64,000 bases of DNA from Pseudoxanthomonas sangjuensis. Lineage in GTDB: Bacteria; Pseudomonadota; Gammaproteobacteria; Xanthomonadales; Xanthomonadaceae. The position numbers and the translations under genes are program-made. The notes under the pieces are model-generated. The model worked only from the letters and a program-made list of their open reading frames with translations. It had not been told where the DNA came from and did not search any database. The DNA lies in the NCBI RefSeq assembly GCF_010211755.1, contig NZ_PDWR01000013.1:1-64000 (forward strand), in the 5' to 3' direction. Below, piece by piece: positions 16,733 to 25,851 of this stretch. The stretch's first letter is position 1. Every line of letters starts with the position of its first letter.

Positions 16733-17218
16733 TTGTCCATCGAACAACTCTGGTACTTCCTGGCCGCCGCGATGGTGCTGATCGGCCTGATCGGGGTGGT
16801 CCTGCCGGCCCTGCCGGGCCTGCCGCTGGTGTTCGCCGGCATGCTGCTGGCGGCCTGGGCCGACCATTTCCGGCACATCCACTGGCTGACCCTGGTCGTG
16901 CTGGGGCTGATGACCCTGATGTCGGTCGCGGCCGACCTGTTCGCCACCGCCGTGGGCGCCCAGCGGGTCGGCGCCAGCCGCAAGGCCCTGCTCGGCTCGG
17001 TGCTGGGCACTTTCGCCGGGTTGTTCTTCATTCCCTGGGGCATCTTCGTCGGCCCTTTCGCCGGCGCGCTGCTCGGCGAGCTGTGGCACGGCAAGGAATG
17101 GCGGCAGGCGACCAAGGTGGGTTTCGGTACCTGGCTGGGCATCGCCCTCGGCGCGATGCTGAAGCTGGGCCTGGCCTTCGCCATGGTCGGGCTGTTCGTC
17201 ATCGCCTGGCTGGTGTGA
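16733..17218 (+). CDS. DUF456 membrane protein
   Basis: The 161-residue protein is almost wholly hydrophobic, with about four or five membrane helices and glycine-rich segments (GVVLPALPGLPLVF, GPFAGALLGELW) typical of DUF456. The start is TTG 16733, preferred because an AAAGGAAA site sits 8-10 bases upstream and the family begins near this point. It is 14 bp before the phospholipase gene and probably co-transcribed. Function unknown. Confidence 0.82.
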   Translation: MSIEQLWYFLAAAMVLIGLIGVVLPALPGLPLVFAGMLLAAWADHFRHIHWLTLVVLGLMTLMSVAADLFATAVGAQRVGASRKALLGSVLGTFAGLFFIPWGIFVGPFAGALLGELWHGKEWRQATKVGFGTWLGIALGAMLKLGLAFAMVGLFVIAWLV

Positions 17219-17232
17219 GAATCTCGCCGTCG

Positions 17233-18399
17233 ATGAACCTTTATCCGATCCGCTTCCCGGCGCTCGTCCTGGCCGCCTGCGCCATCGATGCCCGGGCACA
17301 GGAATACAGCCCCGCGCCGGCCACGCCGGAGGCCTGCGTCAGCATCGATTCCGACGCATTGCGCCTGGCCTGCTACGACGCGGTGCTGAAGCGCAAGCCG
17401 GGGCAGACCGAGGCGGCCGACGCGACGGCCGCCTATGCCGGCCTGGTGGCGCGCGACGAACGCGAACAGGCCGAACGGGAAGCCGCCGGGGACCAGGGCG
17501 AAACCGCGCAGCAGCGCACGAAGCGCAGGCTCGGCGCGCTGTTCCGCAACGACCCGACCTACCGCGACGCCATCGCCAATGCCGGCAGGGGCTCGCTGCT
17601 CGACAGCCGCTGGGAGCTGGCCAAGGACTCCAAGCTGGGCACCTTCCAGTTGCGCGGCTACAAGCCGGTGTACCTGTTCCCGGCGTTCTGGACCGACGAC
17701 ACCAACGAGACGCCGTCGTCGCCGAACCCGGACAACACCGTCGCCGAGCCGATGCGGCTGCAGGCGACCGAGGCCAAGTTCCAGCTCAGCTTCAAGACCA
17801 AGATCGCCGAGAACCTGTTCGGCGACAACGGCGACCTGTGGACCGCGTACACGCAGAGCTCGCGCTGGCAGGTGTTCAACGGCGAAGAGTCGCGCCCGTT
17901 CCGTGAGACCAACTACGAGCCGGAAGTGATGCTGGTGTTCCGCAACGGCTATTCGCTGGGCGGCTGGCACGGGCGCATGACGGGCATCGGCATCAACCAC
18001 CAGTCCAACGGCCGCGGCGCTCCGCTGTCGCGCAGCTGGAACCGGATCATCGCCAGCATCGGCCTGGACCGCGAACACTGGGCCTTCGTCGTGCGCCCGT
18101 GGTGGCGCGTGCCGGAAGGCAGCGACGACGACAACCCCGACATCGAGGACTACGTCGGCCGCGCCGACGCGATGCTGGTGTACAGCAACAACGGGCACGA
18201 ATTCAGCGTGCTCGGCCGGCATTCGCTGCGCACCGGCGACGACTCGCACGGCGCGCTGCAACTGGACTGGGGCTTCCCGATCGACCGTACCCTGCGCGGG
18301 CACCTGCAGGTCTTCCACGGTTACGGCGAAAGCCTGATCGACTACAACCACAAGGCGACCTACGTCGGCCTGGGCATCTCGCTGCTGGAGTGGTTCTGA
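17233..18399 (+). CDS. pldA: Outer-membrane phospholipase A1 (OMPLA)
   Basis: The 388-residue outer-membrane beta-barrel enzyme removes mislocalised phospholipids from the outer leaflet. A signal peptide (to about residue 22) is followed by a roughly 90-residue N-terminal extension with two cysteines in ACVSIDSDALRLACYDAV, then the barrel. Catalytic residues are in NHQSNGRGAPLSRSWN: H256, S258 and N270, matching the E. coli H142/S144/N156 triad. The last residue is F, a usual end for a Bam-assembled barrel. It starts at ATG 17233, 14 bp after the DUF456 gene. Confidence 0.93.
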   Translation: MNLYPIRFPALVLAACAIDARAQEYSPAPATPEACVSIDSDALRLACYDAVLKRKPGQTEAADATAAYAGLVARDEREQAEREAAGDQGETAQQRTKRRLGALFRNDPTYRDAIANAGRGSLLDSRWELAKDSKLGTFQLRGYKPVYLFPAFWTDDTNETPSSPNPDNTVAEPMRLQATEAKFQLSFKTKIAENLFGDNGDLWTAYTQSSRWQVFNGEESRPFRETNYEPEVMLVFRNGYSLGGWHGRMTGIGINHQSNGRGAPLSRSWNRIIASIGLDREHWAFVVRPWWRVPEGSDDDNPDIEDYVGRADAMLVYSNNGHEFSVLGRHSLRTGDDSHGALQLDWGFPIDRTLRGHLQVFHGYGESLIDYNHKATYVGLGISLLEWF

Positions 18400-18478
18400 G
18401 CGGACGCGCCTGCGCGGCCTTGCCCAAGGCGGGCGATGTTCCGCTATGCTCCGGCCGGGGAAAACCGACCGACCGACC

Positions 18479-19585
18479 ATGCTGCTCACGCATCGACTGT
18501 TCCTGCCCTATGCCTCCGCCCTGCTCGGCCTGCTCAGCCTGCTGGCCGTGCTGTGCTTCCATTTCCCGGAGCTGTTGACCAGCAAGGAATTCCGCGCCGT
18601 CTACGGCGAGCAGTTCGCCCGCAACCTGCTGCTGGTCGGATTGGTCGCCGCGTTCGTGCTCGGCACCCTGGCGGTATTGCGCGGCCACGGCAAGCGCGTC
18701 GCCCTGGTCGGCGTCGGCAGCGCGACGCTGGCGGTGCTGCTGGGCGGCACCAACGTGCAGTTCGACGCGATCGGCAAGACGCCCTATTCCCTGGGCCTGG
18801 ACTGGTTCCTGATCTCGCTGTTCTTCTCGGCGCTGGTGTTCGTGCCGCTGGAACACTACCTCGCGCGCCGCCGACTCTCGCCACTGCGCCCCGGCTGGCG
18901 CACCGACGTGGCCTATTTCTTCATCAGCCACGTGCTGGTGCAGTTCATCCTGATCCTGGTCACCGCGTCGACCTCGACCATCGCCGGCCTCGCCGCGTTC
19001 CCGGCGCTGAAGGCCGCGATCCAGTCGCTGCCGGTATGGCTGCAATTCCTGCTGGCCGTGTTCGCGGCCGACATGGCGCAGGCGTTGCTGCATCGCGCCT
19101 ACCACAACGTCCCGTGGCTATGGCGCTTCCATGCGGTGCACCATTCCAGCCGCGAGATGGACTGGCTGGCCGGCTCGCGCATCCATTTCGTCGAGATCGT
19201 GCTGACCCGCAGCGCGGTGCTGCTGCCGCTGCTGGTGCTGGGCTTCTCCACGGCCGCGGTCAACGCCTACGTGATCATGGTGGGCCTGCAGGCGGTGGTG
19301 GCGCACGCCAACCTCGGCATCCGCTTCGGCTGGCTGGAATACCTGGTCGTGCTGCCGCGCTACCACCACTGGCACCACGCGCGGCACAAGGACTACCTGG
19401 ACGTGAATTACGCCATCCACTTGCCGCTGGTGGATGCGCTGATGGGCACGTTCAAGCTGCCGAAGGACGGCAGCTGGCCGGAGGAATACGGCGTGATGAA
19501 GCTGGAAACGGTGCCCAACGGCATCCTCGCCCAGCACCTGATGCCGTTCCAGGGCGGCAGGAAGTACGACGACTACGTCGCGTGA
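18479..19585 (+). CDS. Fatty acid hydroxylase / sterol desaturase family membrane protein
   Basis: This 368-residue protein has an N-terminal multi-helix membrane region and a catalytic domain with the di-iron histidine clusters HRAYH, HAVHHSSRE and HHWHHARH, plus DVNYAIHLPLVDALMGTF. These mark the fatty-acid hydroxylase superfamily, which hydroxylates or desaturates lipids in the membrane. The ATG at 18479 follows TATGCT (18445-18450), a possible -10 box; a start at 18446 is also possible. It follows the OMPLA gene by 79 bp, which suggests a lipid-remodelling role. The substrate is unknown. Confidence 0.85.
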   Translation: MLLTHRLFLPYASALLGLLSLLAVLCFHFPELLTSKEFRAVYGEQFARNLLLVGLVAAFVLGTLAVLRGHGKRVALVGVGSATLAVLLGGTNVQFDAIGKTPYSLGLDWFLISLFFSALVFVPLEHYLARRRLSPLRPGWRTDVAYFFISHVLVQFILILVTASTSTIAGLAAFPALKAAIQSLPVWLQFLLAVFAADMAQALLHRAYHNVPWLWRFHAVHHSSREMDWLAGSRIHFVEIVLTRSAVLLPLLVLGFSTAAVNAYVIMVGLQAVVAHANLGIRFGWLEYLVVLPRYHHWHHARHKDYLDVNYAIHLPLVDALMGTFKLPKDGSWPEEYGVMKLETVPNGILAQHLMPFQGGRKYDDYVA

Positions 19586-19625
19586 TGCCCGGCCGCGAAG
19601 CGCAGGGGCGTGCCGCGCCGCGCCC

Positions 19626-20261
19626 CTACGTCCAGTCGGTCAATCCTTCGCGCCGGTAAACCTCGCGGAACGACGGCAACGCCTTCATCCGCTGCGCATG
19701 CGCGTGCAACGCCGGCCATGTATCGGTCGGTTTCGGCATGTTGCGCGACCAGCGCATCAGCATGGTCAGCACGAAGTCGGCGGCGGACCTCTTTTCGCCG
19801 AGCAGGTATGGGCCGTTCGCGGCGAGGTGTTCGTGGACCTGCTGCCATGCCGACTCGATCAGGATGCGCGCATTGGCCTTGACCGCGTCGACGTTCGCAT
19901 CCCCCGCCGGTTCGTCCGGATAGAACCAGCTGCGGTACGCCGGCATCAGCGTGTAGGCGCAGAAGAACAGCCAGCGGTAGTAGTCGCCGCGCTCCTTCGT
20001 GCCCAGCCCGGGCGCCAGGCCGGCCCGGGGATGCAGGTCGGCCAGCTGCATCGCGATGGCCGCGGATTCGGTCAGCACCTGCCCGTCGATCACCAGCGCC
20101 GGCACCCTGCCCTGCGGGTTGATTTTCAGGTAATCGGGCGATTTCTGCTCGCGCCTGTCGAAATCGAGCAGGCGTAGTTCATGCTCGATGCCCAATTCGA
20201 TCAGCAGCCAGTGGACGACCAGCGAGGCGGTGCTTCGGGAACCGTAGAGGACGACGGACAA
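19626..20261 (-). CDS. Glutathione S-transferase
   Basis: The 211-residue protein has the N-terminal thioredoxin-like domain (YGSRSTASLVVHWLLIELG, NPQGRVPALVIDGQ, ESAAIAMQLADLHP) and the all-helical C-terminal domain. The serine in SRSTAS is the likely active-site residue. Its 3' end converges with the fatty acid hydroxylase gene, leaving 40 bp. No operon partner is visible. Substrate unknown. Confidence 0.9.
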   Translation of the reverse strand: MSVVLYGSRSTASLVVHWLLIELGIEHELRLLDFDRREQKSPDYLKINPQGRVPALVIDGQVLTESAAIAMQLADLHPRAGLAPGLGTKERGDYYRWLFFCAYTLMPAYRSWFYPDEPAGDANVDAVKANARILIESAWQQVHEHLAANGPYLLGEKRSAADFVLTMLMRWSRNMPKPTDTWPALHAHAQRMKALPSFREVYRREGLTDWT

Positions 20262-20290
20262 TCGGGCTCTCCTGGGTGTCTGGGGTCGCC

Positions 20291-20310
20291 ATTCTCGCCG
20301 AAGCGGGAAT
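20291..20310. repeat. Second dRS3-like inverted repeat
   Basis: ATTCTCGC and GCGGGAAT flank CGAA, one mismatch from the copy at 259-278. It lies in the 144-bp gap between the GST gene start and the end of pilE. The rest of this gap has no gene. Confidence 0.5.
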
Positions 20311-20405
20311 GGCGTGCGAGAAGGATCGCGCAGGAGCGGCGGGATATCGCCATCCCCTCCTGCCGCCGGCGCATGCCGCTCCGTTGCGCCGCCTGCGCTT
20401 GCGGA

Positions 20406-20855
20406 TCATCTCCAGCAATCGTCGGTGGCCGCGGTCTTCCTGCCGGTCTGGTCGATCGTCATCGTGCCGCATCGGGTTTCCGCTTCGGCCTGGCGGCCTT
20501 GCGGGGCGATCCGCAGGGTGTATCCGGCCGCATCGGGGACGCCGACGAAATCGATGTCGTAGAACGGCGAGACCTCGTTCGAGCAGGCCGGGGCCGGCGC
20601 ATCGGCATAGGTCATCCGGGTGGTGTAGTAACGTTCCATGTATTGCGCCTGCTCGGTCAGGCAGCCTTGCGCCGCGCTGCGCCGCGCCTTCACCAATGCC
20701 CACTCGTAGCTGGGTATCGCAATGGCCGCGAGGATGGCGATCACCGCCACTACGATCATCAGCTCCATCAGGGTGAATCCGTGGCGCGCGCGCGCGGGCA
20801 GGCCGCGCGCGCGCTTCCCGGTCGAGCCGATACCGCCATTGCCGAAGCCGTTCAT
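20406..20855 (-). CDS. pilE: Type IV pilin PilE-like minor pilin
   Basis: The 149-residue prepilin has a long leader of 26 residues ending at G26, followed by FTLMELMIVVAVIAILAAIAIPSYE, the class III signal cleaved and methylated by PilD, with E31 at +5. The C-terminal globular part has cysteines in GCLTEQ, PACSNE, RCGTM and DDCWR, so disulfides are likely. It is the last gene of the minor-pilin operon, 1 bp after the pilY1 stop. In related operons this gene encodes a minor pilin needed for pilus assembly rather than the major pilin. Confidence 0.9.
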   Translation of the reverse strand: MNGFGNGGIGSTGKRARGLPARARHGFTLMELMIVVAVIAILAAIAIPSYEWALVKARRSAAQGCLTEQAQYMERYYTTRMTYADAPAPACSNEVSPFYDIDFVGVPDAAGYTLRIAPQGRQAEAETRCGTMTIDQTGRKTAATDDCWR

Positions 20856-20856
20856 G

Positions 20857-23800
20857 TCAGTTCCGCAGGAGTTCGCGCCAGGAAACCCGGCGTGGCGCGG
20901 TGCCGGACGGATTGACGGGAAGATCGGCCTTGCCGCCCGACGAACCGCCCACCACGGCGATCGAACGCCCGGGACCGCGGATGATGATCGGCTTGGTCAG
21001 CATGCCGACCCCGGGATCCATCGACCCGACCGCGACGTTGTCGCCGTTGCCTGTCGCCAGCTTGTCCTGGTCGTTGAACGTCCCGTCGCCGTTGGCATCG
21101 AAGAAGGGCGTGGCGAGGCTGGTGCCGCTGAAGGCGTCGAGCGCGTTGAGATAACCCTTTCCGCCCGCATCGCAGGCATTGCTGGTGGGCGGGATCACGG
21201 TGGCGAAGAAGAGGACCGGCCCGTCCACCAGCGGCCTGTTGATGACGCGCTCGCCCGCCGCCGGTGCCGACAGATCCAGGTACCAGCCGCGTCTTCCGGC
21301 CGGCAGCGTACCGTTGGGCTCGAAGCCGCGGTTGCCGGTCGTCGCATCCACCACGGCGATCGTGCGCTGCTGCAGCTGCGACTTGGCGATGGGATTCGGC
21401 TCGTCGTCGATCAGGCCGTACATCGACTGGATCGAAGTATCGGTCAGGTCCGCGGTCGTCAGCATGCTGCCGGTGCCGACGAAGACCCAGCGTTTCCCGG
21501 TCGCCGGGTCGCGTGCGAGCGCCAGGTCGGCCGTGATCGGCTGCGCGGCGCCGGTGGAAAACAGGGGCCGGCCGGAGAACGCCACGCTTCCGGTGGCGCC
21601 GCCGGAGAAGTCGAATTTCCACACGTTCCCGTTCAGGTCGCCCGCGAAGACGTAATCGAGCGTGCCATTGCCGTCCTCGTCCCAGCCGCGCGGCGAGAAA
21701 AGGCCGTTGTCGCCGCCGGCGCCGGTATCGATCTCCTGCATCACGGCGCCGGTCGACAGGTTCACGACGTACAGGACCGCATGGCCGTTGACGCTGTTGA
21801 TGCCGTTGCCGAAGACGACTGCCCGGGTCCCGTCGTTGAGCGTGGCGATCAACGGCTCGCCCAGGACGTAGCCCATGTTGTTGCCGCCACCGAGTTCCCA
21901 CATCACGTTGCTGGCGCGGAAGTTCGACGGATTGGTGACGTCGAGCGCGTAGACGCCCTTGCCGCCGCGCCCCAGCGTGCCGACCAGGTAGTTCCTGCCC
22001 GGCGTCGTCGTGCGCGACGAAACGACCAGCGGCCCGTCGACGAAATATTCGTGCGTGTACCTGGGGTTGCTCAGCGTGGCCAGCTTCTGGAAATCGATGC
22101 TGCCCGGCACGTAGGCGAAGCGCTCCACGCCGGTCAGTGCGTTGAAGGCATGCAGCATGCCGTCGTTGGCGCCCACGAAGATCGTTTCCGTCTCCTTCAC
22201 GTACACCGGCGACGAATCGACGATGTCGCCCAGAACCGTGGTCCTGTCGCGCAGCTGGCCGCCGTTCTGCTGTTCCCCGCTGCGGTCGCCCTTGATGTAG
22301 GCCGCGTTGTCTGCTCCGTTTACCGGCGCGACCACGCGCGTGGACTGGTCGAGCGATGCGGTCTGCGCCGCGGTCGGGAACGCCACGCCGCCGGTGCCGT
22401 TCCAGGTAAGCACGGTGCGGCCCGTGGTCGGAATCAGCGTCGACGCTTCCCAGCTGGCGGCATCGGCCACGCCGCTCTCCGAGGCGTCGTAGGCCGCCAG
22501 TTCGCCGCTCCAGGCACCGGAGACATAACTGGCCTGGTAGACGCGCGTATTCGAGATGAACGACGTGCTGTTGGCGGTGACGTTGGAAGCGGAGCCCAGG
22601 CGTTCGGCGATGGTGGCGAACGCCTCCAGCAATCCATCGGTGAATTCCCTGGTGTTGGATGCGACCAGGAAACCGCCGCGGCCGTTGACGCCCGCATGCC
22701 ACAAGTCGTCGATGCGGTCGGCGTTCTCGCCGCCGTTGATGGGGTCGGGCCAGTGCCTGGTGCCATTGGCGATGGACGGAAGGTCGGTCTTCGGGTCCAG
22801 CCTGCCCTTCAGCCCGATCGACACCCCGAACGTCACCATGTGCTGCCAGAACGCCGGGTCGGTGTCGGGCCGGTCGTCCTGCGAGTGCGGGACGTTGTTC
22901 TCGAGATCGGTGCGCAGATCGCGTTTCCAGTAGTACATCGCCACGTCCGCGAGGGTGTCGGCGCGGGATCTGGTCGAGGTTTCGACGAAATTGTCCTGGT
23001 ACGGATTCCTCGGCGCATAGGCATACGAGTTCCTGCCGGACGCATCGGTAATGGTCGGGCCCGCCGTGCCGTCGGCATCTCCCACGTTGCTGTATCCGCT
23101 GGTGCTGTTCCAGAAACCGTCCGTGGTCAGGATGGCGAAGTTCTGGCGGCAGCTGAGCTGGTCGGCGGCCGCCTGCGGCCCCCATGGCCCGCTGGCGCCG
23201 CTTTGCGAGAAGTAATTGCCCGCCCGCTGCAGCGCGCGGTGCAACGGGGTGCTGTCGTTGCCCACGGCCGATTGCAGGCGGTCGTACCAACCGGACTTGT
23301 TGCTTCCCCTGAACAGGCCATCGTCGGTGCCCACCGGGATGTCGTACGGCATCCCGGTGGTGTTGCGGTTGATGGTGTCCAGGCCCACGCGCAACTTCTC
23401 GCCAACCCGGCTCAGCGCCTCGCTCGCCCCGGCCTTGGCCACCTTCATGCGGCTGCGGTGATAGGAATACCAGGTCGCGTAATTGGTCATCTCGCCGGCA
23501 TCGCTCCGCCCGGTCGGCGTGGCGAAGGTGCAATTGCGCCAGTCGTAGCCGTTGCCGTTGAAGGCGTAATCCGCGCAACCGGCGTTGGCGACGCCGCGAT
23601 TGTTGGTCCGGCGTCGGTCCCATTCGCTCCTGACCACCCGCACGGTGCCGCCGACATTCCGGATCTGGTAGCGGTAGAAGTCGGCGTTGTCGGTACTGGT
23701 CGAGGCCGCGGCAGACATCGGAACATAGAAAGTCTGCGGACTGGACGACAGGTCCACCGCGTCGGTCAGGAGCGCGGTATGCCGGTACGCGGAAGTGAAC

Positions 23801-24186
23801 GACGTCCCGCCCGTGTATCGCGTGCCGTCGGCCTTGATCCAGGGAAGGTAATTGGTGGCCGGGTTGTAGTAGATGGTGTTGTGCCCGTACGACGCGTGGG
23901 TTACCAGGCTGTCGTCGAGGTCGTCGGTCGCGCCGGTTCCATTCGAATAACGGCGATCCGACAGCGCCGCCGGCATCGCGATCAGGTTCATCGAGCCCGA
24001 GTCGTCGAGGATGAAGCGGACGTTGGCCGCCGGGTACTCCGCCTGCGACTGCAACGGAACGTTGGGAATGTCCACCGCATACCCCGGCGCAGCGGCCAAC
24101 GTCGCGACGAAGGCCACGGCGCCGGCGAAGACGCGGCCGCGCAACGGCCGGCAACCGGATTCTGGGCTGGGTCTGCGAATGCTCAT
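20857..24186 (-). CDS. pilY1: Type IV pilus tip adhesin PilY1
   Basis: The 1109-residue secreted protein has a signal peptide (about 1-37, cleaved after a GYA-type site). Its N-terminal half contains FILDDSGSMN, which has the D-x-S-x-S form of a von Willebrand MIDAS metal site. The C-terminal half is a PilY1-type beta-propeller with the calcium loop DEDGNGTLDYVFAGD and a second acidic loop, DANGDGTFNDQD. PilY1 is the tip or priming factor of type IV pili and can sense surfaces. It sits between pilX and pilE in the same operon. Confidence 0.93.
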   Translation of the reverse strand: MSIRRPSPESGCRPLRGRVFAGAVAFVATLAAAPGYAVDIPNVPLQSQAEYPAANVRFILDDSGSMNLIAMPAALSDRRYSNGTGATDDLDDSLVTHASYGHNTIYYNPATNYLPWIKADGTRYTGGTSFTSAYRHTALLTDAVDLSSSPQTFYVPMSAAASTSTDNADFYRYQIRNVGGTVRVVRSEWDRRRTNNRGVANAGCADYAFNGNGYDWRNCTFATPTGRSDAGEMTNYATWYSYHRSRMKVAKAGASEALSRVGEKLRVGLDTINRNTTGMPYDIPVGTDDGLFRGSNKSGWYDRLQSAVGNDSTPLHRALQRAGNYFSQSGASGPWGPQAAADQLSCRQNFAILTTDGFWNSTSGYSNVGDADGTAGPTITDASGRNSYAYAPRNPYQDNFVETSTRSRADTLADVAMYYWKRDLRTDLENNVPHSQDDRPDTDPAFWQHMVTFGVSIGLKGRLDPKTDLPSIANGTRHWPDPINGGENADRIDDLWHAGVNGRGGFLVASNTREFTDGLLEAFATIAERLGSASNVTANSTSFISNTRVYQASYVSGAWSGELAAYDASESGVADAASWEASTLIPTTGRTVLTWNGTGGVAFPTAAQTASLDQSTRVVAPVNGADNAAYIKGDRSGEQQNGGQLRDRTTVLGDIVDSSPVYVKETETIFVGANDGMLHAFNALTGVERFAYVPGSIDFQKLATLSNPRYTHEYFVDGPLVVSSRTTTPGRNYLVGTLGRGGKGVYALDVTNPSNFRASNVMWELGGGNNMGYVLGEPLIATLNDGTRAVVFGNGINSVNGHAVLYVVNLSTGAVMQEIDTGAGGDNGLFSPRGWDEDGNGTLDYVFAGDLNGNVWKFDFSGGATGSVAFSGRPLFSTGAAQPITADLALARDPATGKRWVFVGTGSMLTTADLTDTSIQSMYGLIDDEPNPIAKSQLQQRTIAVVDATTGNRGFEPNGTLPAGRRGWYLDLSAPAAGERVINRPLVDGPVLFFATVIPPTSNACDAGGKGYLNALDAFSGTSLATPFFDANGDGTFNDQDKLATGNGDNVAVGSMDPGVGMLTKPIIIRGPGRSIAVVGGSSGGKADLPVNPSGTAPRRVSWRELLRN

Positions 24187-24202
24187 CGAACTCGTGCTCC
24201 GA

Positions 24203-24757
24203 TCAGGGAACCGCGTAAATGGATTGCAGCATCACTTCCGCCCGGCCTTCCTCGCGGCTGAGCGCGGTGATCCGGTAACGGCGTTCCGTGCCGCTGCAGG
24301 CGTTTTCGCCGATGACGTTCCTGGTGGTGCAACTGGCCGCGGGCGGGACGTCGTCGGCCAGCAGCTCGACGATGAACTTCGGCCGGGCCGTCTGCCCGCC
24401 CAGCGTCACCACCGCCTCCGGCGCACCGGCCCAGACCGACGGGTCGTCCCACACCGGCGCATCCGCCGGATCGGGCGCCGCGCAGAGTCCCGCGACGCAG
24501 CCGGAAACCGGCAATGCAGGCTTGCTCGCCGCGACGAGTTCGCCCTCGCGCAGCGCCGCTTCCGCCGCCTGGAAGGCCAGGCCGCGATCCCGGGTGCTGG
24601 CGCTCATGCGTTCTTCCATCACCGTCCCCCGCACGCTGGCCAGTGCGATCAGGGTCACCACCAGCAACAGGATCAGCACCATCGCGAGCGTGGCGGCGCC
24701 CTCCTGCAAGGCGGGGGCGCGGACAACGGGAAGCGGCATCGGGCGCGGTGCGTTCAT
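24203..24757 (-). CDS. pilX: Minor pilin PilX
   Basis: The 184-residue prepilin-like protein starts with an 18-20 residue leader and a hydrophobic helix AAMLVLILL-type segment. As in PilX and GspK, there is no glutamate at +5. RGTVMEERMSASTRDRGLAFQAAEAALREGE is the typical PilX stretch after the helix. The ATG at 24757 overlaps the pilW stop as ATGA. The product primes and helps assemble type IV pili. Confidence 0.88.
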   Translation of the reverse strand: MNAPRPMPLPVVRAPALQEGAATLAMVLILLLVVTLIALASVRGTVMEERMSASTRDRGLAFQAAEAALREGELVAASKPALPVSGCVAGLCAAPDPADAPVWDDPSVWAGAPEAVVTLGGQTARPKFIVELLADDVPPAASCTTRNVIGENACSGTERRYRITALSREEGRAEVMLQSIYAVP

Positions 24758-25851
24758 GGGGCGTGGTTCCGGATGGTGACGACGAGCTGCAGGTTCCGCT
24801 GCAGGCCCCCGCCGTCGGTGCCGACGGGTTCGGTTCCTTCCAGGGTCAGGTCCATGGCCACCGCCATCACCTTGTCCGACGCCCAGTCGGCCGCGGGAAC
24901 CGCCGCCGCATCGACGTAGCCGGTGGCGCCGGCCAGCAGGTAGCTGAGGCGCATGTCGCGCACCCCGTCGGCGATCTCGTCGTTTTCCACCGCCAGCACC
25001 CCCGCGTTGTTGCGCAGGCTGGACCGGTACAGCGAGCGACCGCCGCTGGCGTTGGCGCCGATGTACCAGCGCTCCGCATGCACCTTGGCCAGGAACGCGG
25101 GCCAGAGGTCTTCGGGTTCGTCCTTGATCCCGTCTTCGTCGCCGTCGCATCCGGCGCCCGAATACTTCCCCTGGTAGCAGCCGAAGGCGTACTGGTTGCC
25201 ATTGGTCGTGCAGTTCACCGGGCTGCCGAAACCCAGCCCCTTGCTGCAGTTGCCGGGGCTCCCGATCCCATCGTTGTGGACGATGTTGTTGTTGATGCCG
25301 GTCTGGGCATTGGTGACCTGGAACACGGCGGCCTCGCCGAAATCGCAGGCCAGCGCGATGTCGCCGGGAAACAGCCCGTGATCGACGGTGCTGACCTCGA
25401 ACCGGGCCGACGCGGGGACGTGCCTGACGATGTTGACGCCGGACACCGCCGATTTCAGTTCGATGGCGTCCGTGCCCGCGATGCGCTGGCCTTCGCCGGT
25501 GCCGAAGGCGGCGTCCGGGAACGCTTGCGCGCCGCCGTAGCCGCGGATGCCGGTGCCGAAATCGGTGTACCACTGGTTCGCCGGGTCGTTGAGCACGTTG
25601 TACGTCGGCAGGCTCCTTTCGCAGGGATTGCCCGCCGCCTCGCGCGCGTCGCGGGAGACCAGCTCGAACGCCACGCGCAGGTTCTCCTGGACCCGGCCCA
25701 GGCTTTCGGTGGCCGCATACGTACGGCTGTTGGCCGCGAAAACCGCGATCGCGGCCCCGACCACCAGCAGGCCGACCACCAGCGAAATCATCAGTTCGAC
25801 CAGGCTGAAGCCGCGCGCGGCGCGGTTGCTGGCGCAGGATTCCCGTCTCAT
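24754..25851 (-). CDS. pilW: Minor pilin PilW
   Basis: The 365-residue prepilin has a 14-residue leader ending at G14, followed by FSLVELMISLVVGLLVVGAAIAVF, with E19 at the +5 position. The large globular part has several cysteine pairs and a DGDEDGIKDEPEDLW acidic stretch that may bind calcium. The ATG at 25851 overlaps the pilV stop by 4 bp; longer upstream frames lack a signal. It belongs to the priming complex with FimT, PilV, PilX and PilY1. Confidence 0.9.
   Translation of the reverse strand: MRRESCASNRAARGFSLVELMISLVVGLLVVGAAIAVFAANSRTYAATESLGRVQENLRVAFELVSRDAREAAGNPCERSLPTYNVLNDPANQWYTDFGTGIRGYGGAQAFPDAAFGTGEGQRIAGTDAIELKSAVSGVNIVRHVPASARFEVSTVDHGLFPGDIALACDFGEAAVFQVTNAQTGINNNIVHNDGIGSPGNCSKGLGFGSPVNCTTNGNQYAFGCYQGKYSGAGCDGDEDGIKDEPEDLWPAFLAKVHAERWYIGANASGGRSLYRSSLRNNAGVLAVENDEIADGVRDMRLSYLLAGATGYVDAAAVPAADWASDKVMAVAMDLTLEGTEPVGTDGGGLQRNLQLVVTIRNHAP

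Noticed and set aside
20722-24261. Plus-strand frame of about 1180 codons opposite pilY1
   Set aside because: No domain signature; pilY1 is well supported by its operon and calcium loops.
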